From Beroe ovata (taxonomy: Eukaryota > Ctenophora > Nuda > Beroida > Beroidae), in assembly GCA_946803715.1 (NCBI GenBank), contig CAMPET010000133.1, positions 129,369-193,368 of the forward strand: DNA of 64,000 bases, in the 5' to 3' direction. Below the pieces are notes generated by a model that saw nothing but the letters and a program-made list of their open reading frames with translations, did no database searches and had not been told where the DNA came from. Positions 23,990-34,700 of the stretch are shown piece after piece (within the stretch, counting starts at the first letter, position 1; every line of letters starts with the position of its first letter). The position numbers were made by a program, and so were the translations under genes.

Positions 23990-24670
23990 CGCTTATAAAC
24001 GGGTTTCTTTGAGTCACACAAGCTATTCCGACGAACTGGTGTCAACGAATACCATCGCAAACAAGCATTTCTACGTCACTTTTATGCAGTGGTGCCAGCG
24101 GCTTGTGACGAATAGGTACCCCATTCGTCACACAGGTCTGTTCTGACAGCGAATTCTATCGTCAGCATTCCTACGTCAGCATTCCTACGTCACAGTTATG
24201 AAGTGGTGTCAGCAAGTTGTGACGAATGGGTACCCAAATCGTCACACAGTCCTGTTTTGACGTACTGATGTCAGCGAATTCCTTCGCAAGCATTCCTACG
24301 TCACAGGTTCACTCTATACAGTGGTGTCAGCGAGTTGTGACGAATAGGTACCCCATTCGTCACAGATGCCAGTTCTGACAAACTGGTGTCAACGAATGCC
24401 ATTATAAGCATCCCTGCGTCACATTCATGCAGTGGTGTCAGCAAATTGTGACGAATGGGTACCCAAATCGTCAGTCCTGTTTTGATATACTGATGTCAGC
24501 GAATTCCTTAGCAAGCATTCCTACGTCACAGGTATACTCTATACAGTGGTGTCAGGGAGTTGTGACGAATAGGTACCCCATTCGTAACATAGGACTGTTC
24601 TGACATACTGGTGTCAACAAATACCATTGCAAGCATCCCTACATCACATTTATACAGTGGTGTCAGCAAA
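23990..24670. repeat. Satellite array with palindromic core and alternating A/B monomers
   Basis: Five core copies start at 24105, 24219, 24337, 24448 and 24562, giving a ~114-bp monomer. The core is an inverted pair of GTGACGAATnGGT half-sites meeting at a central GGTACC. Copies alternate: the 1st, 3rd and 5th read AATAGGTACCCCATTCGT, while the 2nd and 4th read AATGGGTACCCAAATCGT, so the higher-order unit is ~228 bp. Between cores lie ACTGGTGTCAACGAATAC and CAGTGGTGTCAGCAAGTT segments. An inverted relative lies at 60355-60520. Confidence 0.85.
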
Positions 24671-24822
24671 GAGGCACCCAACCTATTGTTAAGAAGACCC
24701 AGTGCTCAGGTCAAATTCGGTTTAAATCAATTGAAACTCAGCATAGTGGATGTAGACCTGCCATCAATGTCAAAGATATGGCAAAGACTTACAAGGGTTA
24801 CTTACTTACATAGCAGACTTAC

Positions 24823-25485
24823 TTTTCTTGAAGAGATCGGTAAGAAAAGCTGTAACTTCGTCTTGTTCCATGAACCCCGACCTAGAAAGTAGTGCATAGC
24901 AAAATAATTGTTAACTTTCATTGTTTCATTTCATCAAGTCAGTTACCAACACTGAACCCTGGCAAATCGGGGACTTACCTGTCACTGTCATAATACATCC
25001 AGATTGCAATGAAGTCGGCACTATGAATCTTTCCTTCTAAATGGAAGTTAGATAGGAAGTTGCCTTCAGCCCTGAAAAGTTACATTGAGCAAGTGTCAAA
25101 TACATTGATTGAGTCAAATAGATTTAGAAAATGTATCTATGAAATCATCTTGTTTCCGTAGTTACAACTTACATGGCTGAGGTTTCCTGTTCACTGAATT
25201 TTTACTTTCTTAACAAACCTAATTGCAAGTGAAAAGTCATAAATTCATAAAATTCTGGTCAGAAAATTCTATCATAATTGTTGAAACTCAATATAATTTT
25301 GGTTGTGCCCAGGAAGAGCAACAGACCGATGAAAAGCAAGTATTCAATTATCAATCCACTAATAGTAGGCCTTGGTCCCTTTACTTAACAAAACCAGGTA
25401 GCACTCATGCAGAAGCAGGGAGGCCTTTCTATACTCATGGCCTTTAAATTGAAGCATTTACCTAATGTGAATGATGGTTTCAATG
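24823..25485 (-). pseudogene. Partial calbindin/secretagogin-like hexa-EF-hand gene (3 exons seen)
   Basis: Minus-strand exons 25485-25462 (24 nt), 25071-24979 and 24881-24823 have good splice sites and consistent phases. Together they encode EGNFLSNFHLEGKIHSADF, then IWMYYDSDRSGFMEQDEVTA and FLTDLFKK. This matches the EF2-EF3 region of secretagogin/calbindin/calretinin proteins, including a canonical third EF loop (DSDRSGFMEQDE). These are cytosolic Ca2+ buffers or sensors. No earlier or later exons are recognisable: the expected downstream side is occupied by the satellite array and the retrotransposon with an N join. It is either a truncated relic or a real gene whose other exons lie across misassembled or inserted DNA. 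No stop codon breaks the visible exons. The 24-nt exon is the least certain. Confidence 0.6.
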
Positions 25486-26183
25486 CTGCAAAATAAACAC
25501 GAAAAATTGTATTATGGATAAGAATTTTTTTACTGCTTTCCATGAGTGGCTACAGATTATCTTAAGCTGGATAGGCTGAAATCCCAGGCACAGACAACTG
25601 ACGAATTGAATCTCGTTGCTCACTATAATACATTTTACATTAAGGGTCTCTATAAGGATCTTTCTGTAGAAGTATATAGTTGGAGAAAAGCTCGCAGATA
25701 GCTTCTGATTTATCTATTGATGATAAAATTTCATTGTGGGCACCAATTATTACATCAGATGACTAACCTTCGTAACTAACCTTTGTAAATAGACAATTAA
25801 ATCTTGCGCCTTTATTTTCAAAAGAATCTATGACCTTGGCAATTCATTGAACTGCACTTTATTTCTCTAAATATGTTAAATACTTTTTGACCTTTATGCA
25901 CTGTTCTAAAAGTACACTTTCTTACTCTGGTTAACACATGATTATAGTTATGATTAGGCCTCCAGAGGGTGGTGATATTAACAGTCTTAATTATGACGAA
26001 ATGCCCTCCCACAGCACTACCGAGAAGCTGTGAATAGTAGTTCAGTGCGAATTATAGTTCAGTTCATAATTCAATTCGATCGGCCGATCGGCGATCGCAA
26101 TGTCTTGTTCATCTGATCGATATTTTCATTTCATTTTCGGTTATTGCTTTGGTAAGATGTGACCTTTCTATTTTATGCGCGCG

Positions 26184-26347
26184 TTGTAGGGTTTTTACCT
26201 ACCGTCGATGGGCCGCACATCTGTCACTCCGTTCGAATTTCATTCCTTGACAGGAATAAAATCCCGCTAGCATTGTCAAACTTAATCTGACCTCTGTTCA
26301 TGTGTCTCGCGCGCGCGCAAAAACAGAGGTCAGATAAAATTTGACAA
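26184..26347. mobile_element. Degenerate foldback element plus hairpin
   Basis: 26184-26280 is a diverged relative of the MITE at 26625-26719: the same TTGTAG start and ACCTACCGTCG segment, and a shared ATAAAATCCCGC core. Its right end runs into a hairpin: arms 26273-26298 and 26322-26347 (26 bp, two mismatches, containing ATCTGACCTCTGTT) around a GC-dinucleotide loop. No coding capacity. Confidence 0.6.
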
Positions 26348-26356
26348 CGCAAGCAA

Positions 26357-26470
26357 GAGGTTCCCGCGCTGCGTGAACCAAATACTCCGCGCGCGCTGCG
26401 CGTCTCCTTTCTACGCGACTTTTCAGTTCACTGAGTAGAATTACAGGGGCGCGCAACGTGTGCACAAAGA
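26357..26470. repeat. Dispersed repeat, copy 1
   Basis: Shares GTTCCCrCGyTGCGTGA, CGACTTTTCAGTTCAC and CGCAACGTGTGCACAA, in the same order, with 29111-29195 in an SPP intron. It is GC-rich with many CpG. Probably a non-autonomous element; its ends are not defined. Confidence 0.55.
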
Positions 26471-26624
26471 GTAGAAAGAAATTTACAAATGCGCGTGTGC
26501 CTCCATTGATGAAGGCGCGGGCGCCTGTTTTTTGGGTACTACACACATTGCATTGGCTCGGCTGTTCATGTGCGCCCTCGTAAAAGGATCAGCCTTGCGG
26601 AATATTTTGCCGGATGTTATCTGT

Positions 26625-26719
26625 TTGTAGGATTTTACCCTACCGTCGGTGCGCGCGATTTTCAATCCGCCTTGCCAGGGATAAAATCCCGCCAGCAAGG
26701 GTAGGGTGAAATCCTACAA
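26625..26719. mobile_element. 95-bp MITE with ~20-bp TIRs and a 9-bp target-site duplication
   Basis: The termini are inverted repeats (TTGTAGGATTTTACCCTACC against the right end, one mismatch). The direct repeat GTTATCTGT flanks it exactly (26616-26624 and 26720-26728). The interior is itself palindromic around GGGATAAAATCCC. A 9-bp duplication would fit a Mutator-like transposase; an 8-bp reading would fit hAT. No ORF. Confidence 0.75.
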
Positions 26720-27448
26720 GTTATCTGTCCACTGTTTCTTGCGGAATATTTGCGTCACACCGTGATCACAAAGCGTGGGAACATTTTCTTGTTGAAATAA
26801 AATTTTCCATTAGAACTGCAAAAGCGCAAAGTGCGCGACTTTACTCAGTCTGAGTTGTTAGTGTCAATGGTACTGTTCAGTCAGTGGGCCAGTGGCATCT
26901 CTCTTGTTTTTTCATTCTGCTGCAAGGAATTAGGAAATGGCAGCAGTCTAGGCAGCTGATTGTTTAGATAGTGTTGGGGGATCTGGGAGGAGGGAGAGAA
27001 TTGTTCATCTTGGTGAGAGTTTTTAGAGAGCGATGTTGGAGGAGAAGGTGATGCTGTGATGGTTGTTCAGGATCTTCTCATTGGGATTGGAGAGGGAGGG
27101 GTGAAAGGGGAGGAAGGTTTATGAAGAGGATGAAGCTTAAATGTCTGTAAAGGGGTAATCCAGGGTGAAACTGAGGTCGTCAGTGACGGAGTTGATGAAT
27201 CATGAAGGTGAGGAATGATTCAGTGTGTTGTCTGTCCCTAAAGGAGCCAAGGTCGTCCTGATTTTGTTGATTAGAATATTGCATGCACATCCCACTCAAA
27301 GTAATGATAAATATCATCAATTGTCCAGGAGTATTATTTAAAAAGAAGTATTCTCTTTGTTGATGAAGGTTGAGCATAGACTATAACAGGCATTGTTTTG
27401 AGTTGCTGAGCTAGATACAATATTTCTCACACAAAACCCCTTTAGGCC

Positions 27449-30219
27449 ATGGCAGATACTATAGTTCAGAATAAACCCGAGGATGTCATTGAAACTATTG
27501 ATGATATCATACCAGAAGTAAATGAACCTATTGATAAGACATTTATATGTCAAATAAATAATATCAATGAATCTAACCAACTAATGTAATTAATGAATGT
27601 GATCCTTGTCAACTCATTCGACTCACTTGGATTGAAACTTATGACCCCAGGTTGTGAAGAATGTCACTGGACGTGCTGCTGCAACAGGTGAAGGAATCTG
27701 CCTGGCTTACATCAGTCTATTCCTCATGGCCATTATCCCAATCTTCTGGGGCTCCTTCAGATCAATTGTCTATCATAGGAAATCAAAGGTGCAGTTAATA
27801 ATTATATCTCATTGTTTTATGTAATTCCCTGACAGTTTTAGAGCATGATGTATGATGTGAGTTTATGCTTGTGTGTGGGTATACAGGTAGTAGGTACATG
27901 ATATTGATCATGCAGAATAGGATGATCTGTTGACTCTGATGGTAAGAGTCTGTAGCGATCGATATTCATCACTCCAGGAGAATGGCGAGGAAATAGAGAT
28001 GATGTCCACGAAAGATGTATACATGTTCCCAATCATGGCCAGCTCAATGCTATTCGGTATCTATCTTGTTGTGAAGGTAAGACTGCGTTCAAGCGTTTTC
28101 ATTCTGTGCGAATAAGGAGTCTGGTCTCTCATGTGTAAACCTCACTCCCTAAACAACCCAACTTGTTTCAGTATCTCTCAGCAGAGCATCTCAACATGGT
28201 CATTGCTTCCTACTTCTTTGTTATTGGGACCTTTGCCCTGACCGGTATTATCAGGTAAAATCAGTTTGTTCTCTTATTTATTTCTTTTCACATACTTACA
28301 AACGGGAAAAGACAAACTAGACAACCAAGATAGGAAAATTAACTAGTTAAAACTAGGATATGGTAACGATTTGTTTCCTAGTCTATTAATTTGTATGCTG
28401 ATGTTGATAACAGTTTATCTGCAGGCCGATCATCGGTTGGATTCCCGGCACTTCACTGCTTGTAGACACGGACATGTACCACATCAAGTTTAACAAGGGA
28501 ACAAGAGGTAAGTGTGAATCTGGATCAATTATTGGTGAAATCATGCCATATTGTACATTGTATGTAATGAAGCATCACATGCAATGTACAATGAAATATA
28601 TCATTGTAGATTTCATTTATCTTAGTCCACTGTTCACAATATAATATAGATAAAGTCATAACAACAAACAATACTCGTGTATTATGCTGTCAGATCTAGG
28701 GTAGCCCTATAGTTGCTATCACATATGAATCATCATCTCATAAGCATGAAATTATTTCAGTGTATTTGGAATGTAAGTTCGATGTTTTGCACATTGTTTC
28801 CTTGGTGCTTGCTGCCGCTTTTGGTGTTTGGTATCTCGTCAAAAAGGTAAGTCTAAGATAACAGATCCCAGTGTCCTTGTTATGTTTGGAATTCAGGCTA
28901 AACTGTTTCACAAATTGCGAAACAAAAAAGTGTTGATTGTTATACAGGGCTCACAGACACGTATGCTAGTATTAGTTGAACGGCGCGAAACTATAGAGAC
29001 ATGGTAGTTGGCTATTTTTCAGCGCAAACGCGCGTCGGAAATACGCGCGATGTAGAATTAAATTGTACGTTGCACAATCAGCCAGCTTTGAATTACGCTC
29101 AATTCGTCTTGTTCCCACGTTGCGTGACCCAACCTGCCGCACCGACTTTTCAGTTCACAGAGTTGAATACGGCCTCGCAACGTGTGCACAATAAGTCTCA
29201 AATTATTATGTGGAAACCCATTAGGAAAGATCATCATATCATCTTAACCCACACACACATTTACCCCAGCACTGGCTGGCGAACAATGTGTTTGGACTGG
29301 CTTTCTCAGTGAGCGGAGTCGAGATGATTTCACTTGGCAGGTAATGAAACACATCTGAGTTCTTTTCATGTGCACTAATCCAATGAAATTGACGAAGTTA
29401 TTTATCTCGAAATATTTTCGTTTCAGTGTGAAGAACGGTTGCATTCTTCTTTCTCTCCTCTTTTTCTACGATATTTTTTGGGTCTTCGGAACAGAAGTCA
29501 TGGTGGAAGTTGCTAAGAATCTAGATGCTCCAATCAAAGGTTTTGTTTCGAGTCACGAATGAAATTGACTTCGATTGTTCGTCTCAATTGACGATTTTCG
29601 GACGCTCAAACTTGATTATATCCTCGCAGTTGTCTTCCCAATGGATTTCCTTGAAAATGGGATATTTGCTAACAACATGGCCATGCTTGGCCTCGGAGAC
29701 ATTGTTCTTCCTGGAGTTTTCATAGCCCTTCTTATCAGATACGACGTCAGGTAGCAATCCCATTTCAATTTTACGTCAGTCGGTGCGTTTGAAACGTTCC
29801 AGTTTATATTTCAATTTTGAAGAGTCTGATTTATGTGCTAACCCCTTTCTACCCCTTGCAGCAAAGGTGAGGGATCTCATTTCTATTTCTATGCCGGTTT
29901 TGCCGCATACATCCTTGGGCTATCTGTCACGATGGGCATCCTGACTGTGTTTAACGCCGCGCAGCCGGCCCTTCTCTACCTTGTCCCTTCCTGTGTCGGT
30001 ATTCCCATCCTGCTGAGCTGTGTTAGAGGTGCGTGTCAGATATTCAGTGCTGCGTTATTCATTATATTGGACACAGACGAACATCTGGTATTGAACTTGA
30101 GCTCATCTGATATTTATTCCATTTTAGTTTTAAATGAAATTCTTTCAGGCGAGTTCAAACATCTTTTTGAGTTCAGTGAAGAGAAGACAGAAGAAGAAAA
30201 GACAGAGAAACAAGAATAA
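27449..30219 (+). CDS. HM13: Signal peptide peptidase (intramembrane aspartyl protease), 11 exons
   Basis: Exons 27449-27517, 27651-27788, 27978-28076, 28172-28254, 28425-28507, 28761-28846, 29270-29340, 29427-29539, 29630-29750, 29862-30028 and 30149-30219 join to 366 aa (human SPP 377). The hallmark motifs are intact: FFYDIFWVFG with catalytic Asp225, LGLGD with Asp270, and QPALLYLVP (PAL, 323-325). Nine hydrophobic segments fit the presenilin-type fold. The protein should cleave signal-peptide remnants and tail segments within the ER membrane. HWLANN, APIKVVFP and NNMAMLGLGD align closely with human SPP, distinguishing it from SPPL proteins. The C-terminus is an acidic EEKTEKQE, lacking the KKxx ER-retrieval signal of the human protein. 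Intron 6 carries dispersed repeat copy 2. Confidence 0.95.
29111..29195. repeat. Dispersed repeat, copy 2 (in SPP intron 6)
   Basis: Related to 26357-26470. Here the ends read CACGTTGCG and CGCAACGTG, an inverted pair that may be the termini of a small element. Confidence 0.5.
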
Positions 30220-31327
30220 TATCCCTAGGCTGAATTGAATGTTATTTGGTTCATCAAAATATTTAATCGTGTTTTTGTTAAAAATTCGGTCCATGCTTTA
30301 TTCGTGTTGGTATATCATATTCACACTGGAAAAATTTAAGTAACTATCATTCATAATTCATGAATATAATCACTTCTTCATTTATGTCATTCTAAGGCTG
30401 GGGTTAAACGTCTCTACTTTGAATAATGAATTTCACTTTCATATGTCTATCTTTGTTCATGATACTGGAAATTTTTCTGGGTTTCTGTTTAAACGTAAAG
30501 AGCTATGTATCACCAAGGGGTTCTATGCATTAACAATTGATGACATTGACTGTTTACCAATTACTAACGTGTATGTGTATGCATGGAAGGAAAATGCGTA
30601 AGGAAGGAAAAAACGCGTAATTGTTCGCAATTGTAACTGTAATGTGTAAGCAGTTTCCACTGTAAACTTAAAGTGCGCGTCGCGTCCTTTTCTTCCTGTC
30701 CACTTTTCCTTCCATGTGCTCACATACCGGTATTTTCAGCCGGATTCTCTTTCACATCATTGGCCATTGCTTTATTGTACAACTATTTTAATTTGATGAA
30801 ATTGAGGTATTCCACTATTCCAGCAATCTAGTTCTTTTCTTGCTTTTCTCACTTCAATTCAGATTAAATCTCGCGCCAGATTAACTTACGGTTACCTTAC
30901 ATTTACAGTTTTACCTTGTACCTGACCACTCATGCATTGCGTGCATGTCACGCAATGCTTGCTATACCTATTACGAGGTTTTCCATCATAAGGGGCTATC
31001 ATCGAATTCGACAGCCCAGACATTGACATTCAAAGATTATTGAGAAATGAAACTGAGAAATGTAGTAATGAGAATCGAAAATGCCTGATACTGATAGTGA
31101 TACTATCGGTGATGAAAACGGATTCTCATTCATAATCATAGTTTATGCCACTTTTAAAATTAAGTGCAGTCGTAATTCGCATTCGATTTCGCAAATGATC
31201 GTGGATCCTTGAACTCGAATTTGAATGTCATGTCCAATGCAATGTCCATTGTCCATATGGATGTATTAACACGCTTTAATTCTAAGTCCATCAACACAAA
31301 TTCTTTAATTTCTAGAAATTTGACCAC
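30220..31327. other. Intergenic between SPP (+) and GPCR (-), no gene recognised
   Basis: AT-rich 3' flanks of two convergent genes. I see no splice-flanked exon or RNA gene. Confidence 0.45.
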
Positions 31328-31769
31328 AAACTTTACGATTTTGTGCGCCAGTTTGGTAGAAATAAACAAGGGCTTTTAGTCACAGAACCGTCTCAGAGGT
31401 CTGGTTCCCTGGACCAGCTGACCTGACCCTGTCTACCCCCGGGTGGTGCGGAGGGGGCACCATACACAGCTGCCCTGAGGTCTCTGACTCAGCCATGTCA
31501 CCCCACTTCACCCCATTCNAAACTTTACGATTTTGTGCGCCAGTTTGGTAGGAATTTGCCGGAAGAAACAGTGGACAGATAACATCCGGCAAGTAGGAAT
31601 AACAAATAAACAAGAGCTTTCAGAGTCACAGAACCGTCTCAGAGGTCTGGTTCCCTGGACCAGCTGACCTGATCCTGTCTACCCCCGGGTGGTGCGGAGG
31701 GGGCACCATACACTGCTGCCCTGAGGTCTGATCTGACTCAGCCATGTCACCCCACTTCACCCCATTCAC
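31328..31769. repeat. Direct duplication of the GPCR 3' end around a single N
   Basis: 31328-31518 repeats 31520-31769 (shared AACTTTACGATTTTGTGCGC and the whole C-terminal coding segment), joined by the N at 31519. The left copy lacks about 52 bp near its start and a few bases of the tail, so it is not an exact copy. The GPCR reading frame uses the right copy. Probably an assembly duplicate of two haplotypes. Confidence 0.8.
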
Positions 31770-34700
31770 CGCATCGTTACTGTTTGTTAGGGTGACCTTG
31801 ATAACCACATCGTTCAGTGAGTCGTATTTCTGCGGGCCCCGCATACACGACCCAGCCCCGCAGCACGCGTGAGTCATCTTCACCGCAGTTGTACAGATGA
31901 GGGCCCACAGGTCCTGTACTGCGTAGACTACGGTGTAGAACACGTACACGAGGAGAAGAGAGGTTTTCTCTAGGAGGATCAGGATGATTATTCTACCACC
32001 GGTCCGGAATTTGGGACTGCACATGGTGAAGATGATGGGGTTCATCGCACTGTTTCCTGTGTGCGAGGGAGAGATAGGAGTTAGGAGCTGAGAGATAATG
32101 GCCGAATATCACCAAATATGGGAAGTCGTCATGGCCACATTTATCCTTGATGATTTGGAAAAAAACCTATACTCTTACCGAGAAGAAGGATGTGAATGAT
32201 GACATATTCGATCATCTTCAACTTCGGCTGTCCGTTCTCCTTTCCGGGGTTGATTATGATATCAAAACCTAGGGAAAAGCGGGATTTGGGCGCTCAGCCT
32301 TCTTGAGTCAAAAACGCCATCGTTCATTGGGGAGCATTAATCGGATAATTTCAATCTCGATTGTTCTTACTAACCGATGATAACATTCGGCATGAAGCAG
32401 AGCATGAACGCCACAGTGATCAAGATCATTGGCAGAACTATGCGAACATTCTTCCGTCTCCGATTTGTCACCTTGAGCATCTCCGGTCTGGGAACAATGG
32501 ACAGAGTTTAGACACGAAATCATGTAATTGTATGCTACTTATTCAATAGATTGCGTTCATTAATATAACTTCAGCATCTATTGTTTTACAACGAGCACAA
32601 ATCTCGTGCATTTTAAATGTTCTTGATCTATAATGACCAACTTTACATTTATCAAGCCTTCGTTGATAGCTCACTCCTCAATGTTGAGTAAACTTAACAA
32701 TAAACGAGTAGTGCTCATCAAGTTGACTCAAGCATCAAGACAGTCTATTAGTGTAATGAAATTTCGGAGAAATCCTAAATATGAGCAAACCACAGAAAGG
32801 TCAAATCTCCGTCTTTATAAAAACGACACTGAGGATAAAATCCAAGATACAATAACCATCCTCAATCCTCGTGACTCACATGTTCGAACCGAAGATATCA
32901 GTGTTCACTTCCCCAGCAGGGGAAGCTGGCTCAGCGCCAAGAGCTTGCTGTGTTGTTGTCACGTCAGTTGCAATGGGGACACTCCGGGACCTCACTTGTT
33001 TAGCGTTGCCTCCACGGGATGGCTTCAACGCGTACTGTCTCCTGATTGCATGATTTATGAAGGAGCAATACAGGGAAAAGTTTATAGTAACGGCTGGTTC
33101 GGATATTGCTATAGCTATTCAGAGTGCCTGTTCATTTGGGGTAACTAGGGTAACCATGTCTCCGTTACAAGAACTTGGAACATTGCCAAAATACCCTCGG
33201 GGGACATAACCTAGTTCCTCACTATAAAATAACGTAGTAAACATAATATTGAATGGTGTATGGAGTAACATGAACCCACCTGAGGTTGAAGAGTACGATT
33301 GTGTACGATAGTGTACTGATAAGGAGGGGACCAGGTAGCACCACCACCAGGTAGACCAGGAAGTAGTAACCATGGAAACCATCCCCGCTGGAAGAGGACT
33401 CAATACCACAGGAGAAGGTGACGGGAGAGTAGATGTACCTGTTCCAACCTGAGGACCATGTGTGACTCTCCAGACTGGTGAATCGCATGTCTCACCGCAT
33501 GGCCGTGTAGCTCAGTCGGTTAGAGCGTCGTGCTAATAACGCGAATGTCCTGGGTTCGAGCCCCAGCGTGGCCAACACTTCTTTTAGTTTTAGATCAATC
33601 AACTTGACGATCGAGTTAACGATCAATATGTGTGATTGTGTGATACTGTTGTGACGTCCAACGGCTGTTGGCACGTGTCATTGCATGTGCCGCTCTATGC
33701 ATGTATGAGTACGAGATTCTTGTGTCACATTGTTATGAAGCCGTAAGAATACGCCCTCTTTCCACATTCATGCAGGCTGAAATTACGCGGATTCGAGAAC
33801 AGCCGGGGTAGCAAGTATCGATTGTACTATACCTAGTATTGGGAGTACACTGAGGACAATGCTGAACGCCCAGATCATGAACGACAGCATGACAGCCCTC
33901 TGGTAGTTCATCAGATGTCTGTGTCGCATGGGAAACACCACCAGAAACAACCTCTCGATACTCCCTGGGGGGGGGGAAATTACAGAGGGGTTGTCACAAT
34001 GGGGTTGTTATCTGAGGGCGTGAAAATCGAGGATATTGTTAGTTCATTGCTGAGGATATCAGTTCAATGATGTTCACCCTAAATTTGTGTCGATGAATGA
34101 TAATACAATTGTGTTGATTTGTTACGTTGTTTTTTACTCGATCAGCACGAAATCTAAAATTGGTTTCCAAGGAAACGGAAGATTGCCACAGCAGTTAGGT
34201 TAAAAAGGACGATTGTCTCGGTTAATCCCGCCAAATGACCAAATAATTCTCCCAAAATAGATCCTCCCTCTCTTTGCTCTGTGTGTTTGCGTGTTTGTGT
34301 GTGTGTGTGTTTGTGTTTGAGTGTGTGTATGTGTTTGTGCGTGTGCGTGTATGTGTGCAGTATTATTATGAAAGGAGACAGCATCGACCACTATCTACGA
34401 TAAACCCTGTGATTCCTAATTAATCAGGCTGTCGTGTATGGCAAAGCACACTCGTCACATACCCACAACAACTCTTTATAGTACTGAATATATATGTGGA
34501 GAACAGGGGGATAAATATCATAGTTCAGAAACCCTCAATGTGCTCGGAGAATTCACTTGGAAGTCGCAGCAAGAATATTTACTCCTCCTCATTCCACACT
34601 CTTTATTCTCAAGCAATGCATTAATAAAACTCACTACAGATGAAAAATACAAATCGCCCGCGAGGAGCACTTTCCCGGTGTCTATTTTCAAAAAGTTTGG

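Noticed and set aside
24000-24670. Possible CRISPR-like array
   Set aside because: Units are ~114 bp with diverged full-length monomers in an animal genome; there are no short identical repeats with unique spacers.
32633-33148. 171-aa plus-strand ORF
   Set aside because: It overlaps, in antisense, a minus-strand GPCR exon (33041-32880) that fits loop 3 by phase; the plus frame shows no family features.
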